Assembly: GCA_002310115.1 (NCBI GenBank)
Contig: DBYI01000107.1
Location: forward strand, 1-51,539
Reading direction: 5' to 3'
Origin: Ruminococcus flavefaciens
GTDB lineage: Bacteria > Bacillota > Clostridia > Oscillospirales > Ruminococcaceae
Length of the DNA stretch: 51,539 nucleotides
This document shows, one piece after another, positions 16,936 through 24,336 of this stretch. The translations under genes and the position numbers were made by a program. The number at the start of each line of letters is the position of its first letter. The first letter of the stretch is position 1. Under the pieces are notes generated by a model. That model searched no databases. It was not told the origin of the DNA and was given only the letters and a program-made list of their open reading frames with translations.

Positions 16936-18126
16936 ATGGAAAAGCGATTCATATATGCCGACAATGCCGCAACTACTGCGGTTTCAGAGGAAGTCCTGGA
17001 AGCAATGCTTCCTTATTTTCGTGAGGGATACGGCAATGCTTCGAGCATTTACAAGCTTGGACGAGATGCTCAAAAAGCTGTTGAGAACGCTCGTGAAAAA
17101 GTTGCAAAGGCAATAGGTGCAGAGCCTCGTGAGATATTTTTTACAAGTTGCGGTTCGGAAGCCGATAACTGGGCTATTAAGGGTACGGCGGAGCTTTTAG
17201 CTAAAAAAGGCAAAAAGCACATTATAACATCTGTATTCGAGCATCATGCGGTCCTCCATACTACAGAATATCTTGAAAAACATGGCTTTGAGATAACATA
17301 TATTCCTGTAAGTGATAAGGGACTCATAAATCCTGATGATATTCGCAAGGCTATACGTGAAGATACAGCTCTTGTAACTATCATGTATGCAAATAATGAG
17401 ATAGGTACTATTCAGCCGATAAATGAAATTGCCGCTATATGTAACGAAAAAGGTGTTCTATTTCATACTGATGCCGTTCAGGCTGTGGGACATGTGGATA
17501 TTGATGTACACAAGCAAGGAATTGATATGCTTTCCCTATCTGGGCACAAAATTCATGCACAGAAAGGTATCGGAGCTCTTTATATTCGCAAGGGACTTAT
17601 TTTGCCCAATCTCATACACGGTGGTGGTCAGGAGCGGGGTAAACGCGCAGGTACGGAGAATGTCCCTGCAATTGTTGGCCTCGGAGTCGCTATAGAAGCT
17701 GCAACACGCAATATCATCGAAAAGAATGCGGTTATAGTTCCACGCAGGAATAAGCTTATTGATAATATACTGAAGCTTCCATATACTCGTCTTAACGGCG
17801 ACAAGGATAAGCGCCTCCCTGGAAATGTTAATATTTCATTTGAGGGCATAGAAGGAGAGTCACTGCTTTTAATGCTTGATATGAACGGAATCTGTGCTTC
17901 ATCTGGTTCAGCCTGTACATCAGGCTCTCTTGACCCGTCACACGTTTTGCTCTCTATAGGCCTTAAGCATGAGGTCGCTCATGGTTCGTTGAGGCTTTCG
18001 ATTGAAGATGATACTACAGACGAGGATGTTGACTACATTCTTGAGGTCATTCCGAAAGTTGTCAAGCATCTCCGCGATATGTCTCCGGTTTGGGAGAAAA
18101 TGATGAAGGGCGAAAAATACGAATAA
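16936..18126 (+). CDS. nifS: Cysteine desulfurase, NifS/IscS family
   Basis: This PLP enzyme takes sulfur from cysteine and passes it as a persulfide to the Fe-S scaffold encoded next door. The 396-residue product has the PLP lysine K205 in SLSGHKIHAQ, the substrate His region FEHHAV near 102, and the mobile catalytic Cys C327 in SSGSACTSGSLDPSHVL, the long-loop (group I, NifS/IscS) arrangement rather than the SufS type. AAGGAGA precedes the start. IscU begins 13 nt downstream, so the two form the standard clostridial NifS-NifU assembly pair. A second, more distant desulfurase-like gene lies at 48869-50005. Confidence 0.95.
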   Translation: MEKRFIYADNAATTAVSEEVLEAMLPYFREGYGNASSIYKLGRDAQKAVENAREKVAKAIGAEPREIFFTSCGSEADNWAIKGTAELLAKKGKKHIITSVFEHHAVLHTTEYLEKHGFEITYIPVSDKGLINPDDIRKAIREDTALVTIMYANNEIGTIQPINEIAAICNEKGVLFHTDAVQAVGHVDIDVHKQGIDMLSLSGHKIHAQKGIGALYIRKGLILPNLIHGGGQERGKRAGTENVPAIVGLGVAIEAATRNIIEKNAVIVPRRNKLIDNILKLPYTRLNGDKDKRLPGNVNISFEGIEGESLLLMLDMNGICASSGSACTSGSLDPSHVLLSIGLKHEVAHGSLRLSIEDDTTDEDVDYILEVIPKVVKHLRDMSPVWEKMMKGEKYE

Positions 18127-18139
18127 AGGAGTTAAAATT

Positions 18140-18559
18140 ATGTTATACAGCGAAAAGGTTCTCGACCATTTTTCAAATCCACGCAACGTCGGAGAAATTG
18201 AGGATGCAGATGGTATTGGTGAGATAGGAAATGCCAAGTGCGGAGATATCATGAAAATGTATCTCAAAATTGACGATAACACTATCACTGATGTGAAGTT
18301 TAAGACTTTCGGCTGTGGTGCGGCAGTGGCAACATCTTCAATGGCTACTGAGCTCATCAAAGGCAAGTCCATTAACGATGCTCTCAAGCTGACTAACGAA
18401 GCTGTAGTAGAAGCTCTCGATGGACTTCCTGCAGTAAAGATACACTGTTCCGTGCTTGCTGAACAGGCAGTCCGTGCTGCACTTTCGGACTATTATACAC
18501 GTCAGGGGATCGATCCTGTTCCGATAGTTGGAGAAATAAAGGAACCAGAGGAAGAATAG
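18140..18559 (+). CDS. iscU: Fe-S cluster scaffold protein, NifU N-terminal / IscU type
   Basis: The 139-residue product has the three conserved cluster-ligand cysteines (C34 in NAKCGD, C59 in FGCGAA, C103 in IHCSVL) and Asp36, matching IscU and the N-terminal domain of NifU. It receives sulfur from the desulfurase encoded 13 nt upstream and assembles [2Fe-2S]/[4Fe-4S] clusters in the cytosol. It ends soon after the scaffold domain (PEEE tail), so it has no NifU C-terminal domain. A strong terminator follows, closing a two-gene operon without iscR, hscA or iscA. Confidence 0.95.
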   Translation: MLYSEKVLDHFSNPRNVGEIEDADGIGEIGNAKCGDIMKMYLKIDDNTITDVKFKTFGCGAAVATSSMATELIKGKSINDALKLTNEAVVEALDGLPAVKIHCSVLAEQAVRAALSDYYTRQGIDPVPIVGEIKEPEEE

Positions 18560-18593
18560 GATTTGTTTTTGGTCTTGCATATATATGGTTTTA

Positions 18594-18624
18594 GAGCGAG
18601 TGTGTTATCACTCGCTCGTTTTTA
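18594..18624 (+). terminator. Terminator of the nifS-iscU operon
   Basis: GAGCGAGTG (18594-18602) pairs with CACTCGCTC (18609-18617) across a 6-nt loop, followed by GTTTTTA. Confidence 0.88.
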
Positions 18625-18680
18625 TGTGCAAGAAATTAAATAAGAAACAATATATTTATCACTTTTCGTTATTTCAGATA

Positions 18681-18709
18681 TTGCTTTATAAGCTAAAACA
18701 TGCTATAAT
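18681..18709 (+). promoter_or_regulatory. Promoter of the SDR / alcohol dehydrogenase pair
   Basis: TTGCTT at 18681-18686, 17 bp, TGC-TATAAT ending at 18709. The -35 is weak but the extended -10 is good. Confidence 0.55.
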
Positions 18710-18767
18710 AAAACCAACAGTTTTACAGTGCATTATATAATTATTTCAGTAAGAGGTGAACAAAAAT

Positions 18768-19772
18768 ATGAAGATACTTCTCATCGGTGGCACAGGTACT
18801 ATCAGTATGGCCATTACGAGGCTCCTTGCCAAACAGGGGCATGAGGTTATTCTCCTTAACCGTGGCTACCGAAATAATGATCTTCCAGGAAATGTCAGAA
18901 CTATAAAATGTGATATATCGGACGAGACTGACGTTGAAAAAAAGCTTGCAGATATGAGTTTTGATTGTGTCGGTGAGTTTATCGGATTTGTTCCGTCACA
19001 GGTAGAAAGAGATTTCAGACTTTTCAGTGGCAAAACAAAGCAATACATTTATATCAGCTCAGCTTCTGCTTATCAGAAGCCGCTTTCAGACTGTATTATC
19101 ACGGAGAGCACACCGCTTTCGAATCCACACTGGCAGTATTCACGCGACAAGATAGCCTGCGAGGAATATCTCATGAAGCAGTACCGTGAAAATGGTTTCC
19201 CTGTGACTATTGTCCGCCCAAGCCATACATACGATGAGAGGTCAGTGCCTCTCGGAGTTCATGGCGATAAGGGAAGCTGGCAGGTGGTAAAGCGCATAAT
19301 GGAGGGGAAACCAGTAATTATTCACGGTGATGGAACTTCACTCTGGACAATAACCCATAACAGTGACTTTGCAAATGCTTATGCAGGTCTTGTGGGAAAT
19401 ATCCATGCTATCGGACAGGCTTTCCATATCACATCAGACGAAAGCGTGACATGGAATCAGATATACTCCATAATTGCCGATGAACTTGGAGTTGAGCTTA
19501 AAGCCTGTTATGTGCCGTCATCTGTGCTGAATGCCATAGGCCCTTATGATTTTGAGGGTACTCTATTGGGCGATAAGGCTAATACGGTTATATTTGACAA
19601 TTCGAAGGTAAAGCGTGTTGTTCCTGGTTTTACAGCTACTGTTCGTGCAGATCAGGGCATAAGAAACACTGTCAGGTACATTCTTGCTCATAAGGAGTGT
19701 CAGATGGACGATGAAGAGTTTGATCGCTGGTGCGATAAGGTGGTCAATGCTATGAATAATATAAAAATATAA
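18768..19772 (+). CDS. NAD-dependent epimerase/dehydratase (extended SDR)
   Basis: The 334-residue protein has the nucleotide-binding GGTGTIS motif at residues 7-13, a SSASAYQ strand and the catalytic pair YSRDK (Tyr and Lys four apart), typical of extended SDR enzymes that act on nucleotide sugars. The start is ATG 18768, 9 nt after AGAGGTG; a GTG at 18756 overlaps that ribosome site and is rejected. The precise sugar substrate cannot be told, and plastid RNA-binding-type (CSP41-like) SDRs have a similar shape. An iron alcohol dehydrogenase gene starts 22 nt after the stop, so the two are probably co-transcribed, though no pathway link is obvious. Confidence 0.85.
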   Translation: MKILLIGGTGTISMAITRLLAKQGHEVILLNRGYRNNDLPGNVRTIKCDISDETDVEKKLADMSFDCVGEFIGFVPSQVERDFRLFSGKTKQYIYISSASAYQKPLSDCIITESTPLSNPHWQYSRDKIACEEYLMKQYRENGFPVTIVRPSHTYDERSVPLGVHGDKGSWQVVKRIMEGKPVIIHGDGTSLWTITHNSDFANAYAGLVGNIHAIGQAFHITSDESVTWNQIYSIIADELGVELKACYVPSSVLNAIGPYDFEGTLLGDKANTVIFDNSKVKRVVPGFTATVRADQGIRNTVRYILAHKECQMDDEEFDRWCDKVVNAMNNIKI

Positions 19773-19794
19773 AAAAAGACAGGGAGGATATATA

Positions 19795-20973
19795 ATGGAA
19801 AATTTTCAGTTTTACAGTCCCACTGAGTTCGTTTTCGGAAGGGATACAGAAACAAAGGCAGGAGAAATGGTAAAGAAGTATGGTGGAACCAAGGTGCTAA
19901 TACATTATGGTTCAGGTTCTGCCGTAAAATCAGGACTTATCGCTAAGGTAAGAGCTTCACTTAGTGAGTGCGGTATTGAATTTACTGAGCTCGGTGGCGT
20001 TCAGCCTAATCCACGTGATACGCTTATTTATAAGGGAATACAGCTCTGCCGTGATGAAAATGTAGACTTTATATTGTCAGTTGGTGGAGGTTCGTGTATT
20101 GACTCTTCAAAGGCTATTGCTCTCGGAGTGCCTTATGATGGCGATTTCTGGGACTTCTACGGAACAGGCAAGGAAGTAGAGAACGCTCTTCCGATAGGTA
20201 CGATTCTCACTATTGCTGCAGCAGGTAGTGAGGGCTCTGGAGCTTCTGTAGTTACAAAGGAAGAGGGCAGTTTCAAGCGCGATGTGGGTTCGGACAAACT
20301 TCGTCCGCGCTTCTCTATTCTTGATCCTGAGTTAACCTGTTCGCTTCCAGCATATCAAACAGCTTGTGGAGCTACAGATATCATGGCTCATGTTTTTGAG
20401 CGTTATTTCACAAATACTCATGAGGTAGAGATAACAGACCGCTTATGTGAGGCAGTTCTCCTCACTATGATAAAGGAAACTCCTCGTGTAATCGCTCAGC
20501 CTGATAATTATGAAGCGAGAGCCAACATAATGTGGGCTGGTACCGTTGCACATAACGATATCGTGGGAGTCGGCAGAAGTCAGGACTGGAACAGTCACCG
20601 TATAGAGCATGAACTATCTGCTTTGTATGATTGCGCTCACGGAGCAGGCCTCGCGGTAGTTATGCCTGCATGGATGGAATTTGTCTATAAGCACAATGTT
20701 ATGCGTTTTGCGCAGATGGCTGTGAGAGTGTGGGGCTGTCAGATGAATTTTGAGAACCCTGATGAAACAGCTCTTGAAGGAATACAGTGCTTTCGTGGTT
20801 TCCTTCGTAGTATTGGTATGCCTATAAACTTTAAGGAGCTTGGTGCAAAGGAAGAGGATATTCCGCAGCTTGTTGAAAAGCTAGGTATAGCTGACGGTAA
20901 GACAGGTGGATTTGTTCATCTTTCTGCGCAGGATATCGCTACAATATATCGTATCGCCGCTCATGCTGAGTAA
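19795..20973 (+). CDS. Iron-containing alcohol dehydrogenase (butanol dehydrogenase type)
   Basis: Group III iron-dependent ADHs reduce aldehydes to alcohols with NAD(P)H. The 392-residue product has the cofactor motif SVGGGSCIDSSKA near 95-107, and the metal ligands in DIMAHVFE, SHRIEHELSA and CAHGAGLA. The sequence and length are closest to clostridial BdhA/BdhB and E. coli YqhD, so a fermentative role in alcohol formation is likely; NADPH preference is usual for this group but not proven here. An AGGGAGG site precedes the start. The stop codon lies 1 nt from that of the convergent M50 gene, with no hairpin between, so transcripts from the two strands must overlap. Confidence 0.92.
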   Translation: MENFQFYSPTEFVFGRDTETKAGEMVKKYGGTKVLIHYGSGSAVKSGLIAKVRASLSECGIEFTELGGVQPNPRDTLIYKGIQLCRDENVDFILSVGGGSCIDSSKAIALGVPYDGDFWDFYGTGKEVENALPIGTILTIAAAGSEGSGASVVTKEEGSFKRDVGSDKLRPRFSILDPELTCSLPAYQTACGATDIMAHVFERYFTNTHEVEITDRLCEAVLLTMIKETPRVIAQPDNYEARANIMWAGTVAHNDIVGVGRSQDWNSHRIEHELSALYDCAHGAGLAVVMPAWMEFVYKHNVMRFAQMAVRVWGCQMNFENPDETALEGIQCFRGFLRSIGMPINFKELGAKEEDIPQLVEKLGIADGKTGGFVHLSAQDIATIYRIAAHAE

Positions 20974-20974
20974 G

Positions 20975-21547
20975 CTATCTGCGTATATCTCCTATAAACA
21001 GTGCAATTGAAGCTATTAGCATCGGCATGGCGATTGAGCCGAAGAGACATGTAATTGCAGTGACACATACTATAACAGTGAGCTTTATGACTATCATGGC
21101 TGTATCGACTGTACGTTCGAACGCCGAGCCTTCAGTCAGGAGATCTATTACAGCACCTCCGTCGAGACTGCGGTATGGAAGCATATTGTAAGCCGCTGCC
21201 ATAAGATTGAGGAGGGAAAATACTCCTCCGCAGCCTGTAAGCTTTATCATAAAAAAAACAATCATATTAGCGGCAGGTCCAGAAAGTAGTATGAAAAGGC
21301 TGCTTTTAACAGGGATCATGCCGCTTTTTTTTATGACAATACGTATTCCTGTACCGCTGAGTTCCACTGCTTTTATCCGTCCACCGCAGGATAACAGAGT
21401 GATAATGTGTCCCGATTCGTGTACGGCACAAGTTGCATAAAAGGTAACCATGAGTCGAATGTCGCGTAGCATGAATAACAGCGCATTGAATACAAAAAAG
21501 GAGAAATAAATGCGAAACGAACAGCCTTTTATTCTAATGTTTATCAA
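20975..21547 (-). CDS. M50-family intramembrane metalloprotease (SpoIVFB-like)
   Basis: This small site-2 protease has 190 residues and about five to six membrane spans. The zinc motif HESGH (H43, E44, H47) lies in the second span, and the third ligand D129 is in NMLPYRSLDGG, both intact, so it should be active. There is no PDZ or CBS domain, which makes it smaller than RseP or SpoIVFB. It overlaps the upstream 91-residue membrane gene by 14 nt, an arrangement that recalls SpoIVFA-SpoIVFB, where the partner holds the protease in check; this is analogy only. The substrate is unknown. It is convergent with the alcohol dehydrogenase gene. Confidence 0.88.
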   Translation of the reverse strand: MINIRIKGCSFRIYFSFFVFNALLFMLRDIRLMVTFYATCAVHESGHIITLLSCGGRIKAVELSGTGIRIVIKKSGMIPVKSSLFILLSGPAANMIVFFMIKLTGCGGVFSLLNLMAAAYNMLPYRSLDGGAVIDLLTEGSAFERTVDTAMIVIKLTVIVCVTAITCLFGSIAMPMLIASIALFIGDIRR

Positions 21548-21809
21548 AAAAAACTATAATCATATCTATGGGATTAGGAATTATTTCATAGCTGTTCGAA
21601 GCAAGATTACGCACTTCCTTAAATACCTCTCCTGTTAGTGTTGGATAGAAAATGCTGCCGCCTATAAAAAGCAGGGTGAGAAGTATACATATCACCGCCT
21701 GTACTGCGATAATATCGTCCGCCCTGTTTCTACGCTTCATTTCGTACTCTTCAACAAGTGCCTCAGCGCTGTCAGTATCGTATTCTTCACATATTTCTTC
21801 GTTTCCCAT
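21534..21809 (-). CDS. Small single-pass membrane protein coupled to the M50 protease
   Basis: The 91-residue product has an acidic N-terminus (EEICEEYDTDSAEALVEEYE), a basic patch KRRNR, one hydrophobic span (about 34-55) and a short outer tail. I do not recognise the family. An AGGTGAT ribosome site on the minus strand supports the start at 21809. Its 3' end overlaps the M50 protease start by 14 nt, so translation is probably coupled. By position it could be an anchor, inhibitor or substrate of the protease. No zinc, coiled-coil or enzyme motif is visible. Confidence 0.75.
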   Translation of the reverse strand: MGNEEICEEYDTDSAEALVEEYEMKRRNRADDIIAVQAVICILLTLLFIGGSIFYPTLTGEVFKEVRNLASNSYEIIPNPIDMIIVFFDKH

Positions 21810-21953
21810 AATATCACCTACTATAATAATATTTGGTCGTATAAATCCATGACAAGCCAGCCATGGTTTACACGCTCTTTAATTATTATGTATAAAAAAA
21901 TAAAAAATGCAAAATGATCCATGTTTTTTTCACTTTTTCATGTTAATAATAAA

Positions 21954-21973
21954 TTTGCGGAACAATCCGCAAA
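21954..21973. promoter_or_regulatory. Palindrome just upstream of the PdaA-type deacetylase
   Basis: TTTGCGGA and TCCGCAAA form a perfect 8-bp inverted repeat around ACAA, 7 nt before the ribosome site. No T-run follows, so it is more likely an operator or a leader hairpin than a terminator. Confidence 0.45.
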
Positions 21974-21993
21974 ACAATCAGAGGTAAATGCTT

Positions 21994-22728
21994 ATGAAAA
22001 TAAACGCTTCAACTGCATTGCTTACTGCGGCCGTTTTGCCTTGTACGGCAGTTTATGCTGCTGACAACACGAAAATAGGCTATGGTCAGGGTACGGCAGT
22101 CGATGAGAAGAACCGACCCATTGATGCATTGCAGTTCAATAGCCGATTTGGCGATCTTGATGCCTTCGCCCTGTCGGGGGACGATAAACGAATAATCATC
22201 ACCTTTGATCAGGGCTACGAAAACGGTTATACCGCAAAAATACTCGATACTTTAAGGGAAAAGAACGTGCAGGCGATATTCTTTCTGACAGGTCCTTACG
22301 CAAAAACAGAGAGTGCTCTTGTTAAGCGTATGATAAACGAGGGGCATATCCTAGGGAATCACGGCATGACACATGCAAGTTTGCCGACTCTCTGTGACGA
22401 GGACGCAAAGAAAGAGATAATGTCGCTACATGACTATGTAATGAACAATTACGGTTATCAGATGCAGTACTTTCGCTGTCCCTGCGGAGAATATTCTGAA
22501 CAGGTGCTTGAGACTTTGAAAAACTGTGGCTACAAGACTCTTTTCTGGAGTAGTGCCTATGTTGACTGGGATACTAACCGTCAGCCTGTACCTGCAGAAG
22601 GTCTAAAAAAGCTTACCGACGCAGCACATGGTGGAGAAATACTTCTTCTCCACTCTGTATCGGCTACCAACGCCGAGATACTAGGTCAAATGATAGACAA
22701 TTTCCGCGCTAAAGGGTTTAAGGTATGA
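21994..22728 (+). CDS. Secreted polysaccharide deacetylase, PdaA-like
   Basis: The 244-residue product has a signal peptide (cleavage likely after VYA, residue 23) and a NodB deacetylase domain. Key motifs are TFDQGYENGYT (the usual TFDDG replaced by the form seen in PdaA, the muramic delta-lactam enzyme), NHGMTHAS (metal His pair) and the RCPCGEYSE and LLHS motifs. PdaA removes acetyl from N-acetylmuramic acid in peptidoglycan and is linked to spore cortex in Bacillus; here a role in wall remodelling is inferred. The start is the second ATG (21994): GAGGT is 8 nt away, while the first ATG at 21988 is only 2 nt from it. A terminator follows. Confidence 0.9.
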   Translation: MKINASTALLTAAVLPCTAVYAADNTKIGYGQGTAVDEKNRPIDALQFNSRFGDLDAFALSGDDKRIIITFDQGYENGYTAKILDTLREKNVQAIFFLTGPYAKTESALVKRMINEGHILGNHGMTHASLPTLCDEDAKKEIMSLHDYVMNNYGYQMQYFRCPCGEYSEQVLETLKNCGYKTLFWSSAYVDWDTNRQPVPAEGLKKLTDAAHGGEILLLHSVSATNAEILGQMIDNFRAKGFKV

Positions 22729-22732
22729 AACA

Positions 22733-22770
22733 AAACAGGCAAAAGGAGAATTTCTTTTGCCTGTTTTTTT
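22733..22770 (+). terminator. Terminator of the deacetylase gene
   Basis: AAACAGGCAAAAG (22733-22745) pairs with CTTTTGCCTGTTT (22754-22766), followed by TTTTC. Confidence 0.9.
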
Positions 22771-22853
22771 CTATTTGTATATAAGTATAAGAATGTCAAA
22801 AATATAGAAGTACTGAGAGATGATTTTTCTCGTTGAAATGTTGAAATATGTAA

Positions 22854-22875
22854 GGACCGATGGAAACATCGGTCC
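22854..22875 (-). terminator. Hairpin after the DUF11 gene
   Basis: GGACCGATG and CATCGGTCC form a 9-bp stem with a 4-nt loop about 40 nt past the minus-strand DUF11 stop. The minus-strand tail TTACATATTTC is weakly T-rich, so this is a probable but not certain terminator. Confidence 0.55.
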
Positions 22876-22915
22876 GAGAAAAAATCCTGATAATAGATAT
22901 GAACTAAAGGCTGAT

Positions 22916-23776
22916 TCAAGCAAGTCTGCCCTTAATAACAAGAGTGCTTATGCCTGCCTGCACAGTCCATTCGCCTGTTCTTGCAATTTGCGAAAAGTTT
23001 GCTGCAGGTACTGTCAGCTGACCTTCAAGGCTGGTAAAGACTCCAGCTGCTGGATCATATGCGTAATTTTGGCCTGATATCCATGGAGTTCCGTTGAATT
23101 CTGCAGTAAGGTCACTTAGCGCAGGTGAAAAGGTATCGCTGAAAATAACGTTATCTGAGGCTTCCGCAGGCAGTGTACCGAAATTTTGGATCATAAAGGT
23201 ATAGGTTACCTCGCCGTTTTCTTCGACAGCTGCAGGACTGAGGGACTTGCTGATAGCCAGATTTATTTCGTCTCTGTAGGGGACAGTTTCTGAAGCATTT
23301 ATTGGTCCAAAGCCGTTGCCGTTGACAGTGACTGTATTGATTATCTTTGCGTCATCACCCATTGGCGCAAATCGATTTGCTTCTACTGCGTACACAAGCA
23401 TCACATTACCTCCTGCAGGCACGTTTATATTTGTAACGGTGAGGGGTGAAACAGAGGTTATTGTGGGAGTTGCCTGCTGAACGCCATTTACATAGTAGGA
23501 AAAAGAGCCCTCCTGATATGTCAGCGGGACAGCCTTACTTTCATCATCACCGAAGCTGTATGCTCCGAGGTCGTCTGTAACAGTTAGTTCGTTGTAGCAG
23601 ACAGAGCCTGTATTCACTATGCTTATCATGTAGACATTCTCGCTGCCCTGTGAGTATCTGTCGGAAACAGCGCTCTTTTCAACAGATAGTACCTCTAGTA
23701 TTTCACCTGATGTTATATTTGAGCTTGCTACCGTTCCGTTGTATGAAAGAGTAGCCTGATTATAGAAAGTTGCCAT
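22916..23776 (-). CDS. DUF11-repeat protein without signal peptide
   Basis: The 286-residue product has two DUF11-type beta-sandwich repeats (about 25-150 and 160-265), recognised by the pattern KSA..VTY.I.I.NTG...LTVTD.L. DUF11 domains usually sit on large secreted surface proteins, yet this one starts directly with MATFYNQATLSYNG and lacks a signal peptide, anchor or dockerin. Short proteins of this type with this N-terminus are common in Clostridia in my recollection, and their role is not established. GGAGG lies just upstream of the start. The leader carries two hairpins (23793-23807 and 23814-23836). It may be released by a non-classical route or be a coat-like structural protein; both are guesses. 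Confidence 0.82.
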   Translation of the reverse strand: MATFYNQATLSYNGTVASSNITSGEILEVLSVEKSAVSDRYSQGSENVYMISIVNTGSVCYNELTVTDDLGAYSFGDDESKAVPLTYQEGSFSYYVNGVQQATPTITSVSPLTVTNINVPAGGNVMLVYAVEANRFAPMGDDAKIINTVTVNGNGFGPINASETVPYRDEINLAISKSLSPAAVEENGEVTYTFMIQNFGTLPAEASDNVIFSDTFSPALSDLTAEFNGTPWISGQNYAYDPAAGVFTSLEGQLTVPAANFSQIARTGEWTVQAGISTLVIKGRLA

Positions 23777-23792
23777 ATAAATTCCTCCATAT

Positions 23793-23836
23793 GGCGGATA
23801 TGCCGCCGTATTAAGGGAGGGAGAGTTTCCCTCCCT
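23793..23836 (-). terminator. Two hairpins between def and the DUF11 gene
   Basis: AGGGAGGGA (23814-23822) pairs with TCCCTCCCT (23828-23836), and a second stem GGCGG/CCGCC lies at 23793-23807 next to the DUF11 ribosome site. Neither has a clear T-run on the minus strand. The first may partly terminate def; the second is close enough to affect DUF11 translation. Confidence 0.45.
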
Positions 23837-23873
23837 CGGTATATTATATGACAGTTCAGAGTATTACGTGATT

Positions 23874-24287
23874 TCAGATAATGATACCGCTGAAATGGTC
23901 TATTTCATGTTGTATTATCTCAGCTTCGAATTCTCGGAAAATTTCGCGGCGGCGTTTGAACTTCTTGTCCATGTATTCTACAGTTATTATACGGTGACGG
24001 GTTACGGTACGAACTCCGTTAAGAGAAAGACACCCTTCTTCAGTTTCGTAAGTCTCTTTGGATTTATCAACAATCTTCGGGTTTATCATGGCAATATACT
24101 CATCGCCGATAAGGGCAACAAGAATAGTTTTGTGTACACCTATCATATTCGCAGCCATACCTACACAGCGTTCTTCGTTTGCCTTCACAGTGTCGAGAAG
24201 ATCTCGGACAGTCTGTATATCGGCTTTTGTGGCGGGTTCTGACTTTATTGCAAGCAGAGCTTCGTCTTTAACTATATCTTTTACCAT
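23874..24287 (-). CDS. def: Short peptide deformylase
   Basis: Peptide deformylase removes the formyl group from new proteins at the ribosome exit. The 137-residue product keeps the metal motifs EGCLSL (C86) and QHEIDH (H127, E128, H131). Motif 1 is GMAANMIG, differing from the usual GLAAPQVG. It ends right after the catalytic helix (SGIII), so it lacks the C-terminal extension of type 1 and the insertions of type 2 enzymes. Shorter variants of this kind are often second copies beside a standard deformylase, so this may not be the main enzyme. Start by family length; CGTTT-flanked terminator of the amidohydrolase lies just upstream. Confidence 0.85.
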   Translation of the reverse strand: MVKDIVKDEALLAIKSEPATKADIQTVRDLLDTVKANEERCVGMAANMIGVHKTILVALIGDEYIAMINPKIVDKSKETYETEEGCLSLNGVRTVTRHRIITVEYMDKKFKRRREIFREFEAEIIQHEIDHFSGIII

Positions 24288-24305
24288 AAAATCTTCCTTT
24301 CTATA

Positions 24306-24330
24306 GAAAAACGGGACAAATCTGTCCCGT
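24306..24330 (-). terminator. Terminator of the amidohydrolase gene
   Basis: On the minus strand ACGGGACA (24330-24323) pairs with TGTCCCGT (24318-24311), followed by TTTTTC. Confidence 0.85.
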
Positions 24331-24336
24331 TGATAA

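Noticed and set aside
22820..23077. 85-codon plus-strand frame overlapping the DUF11 gene end
   Set aside because: No ribosome site, and it runs antisense through a well-supported gene and hairpin.
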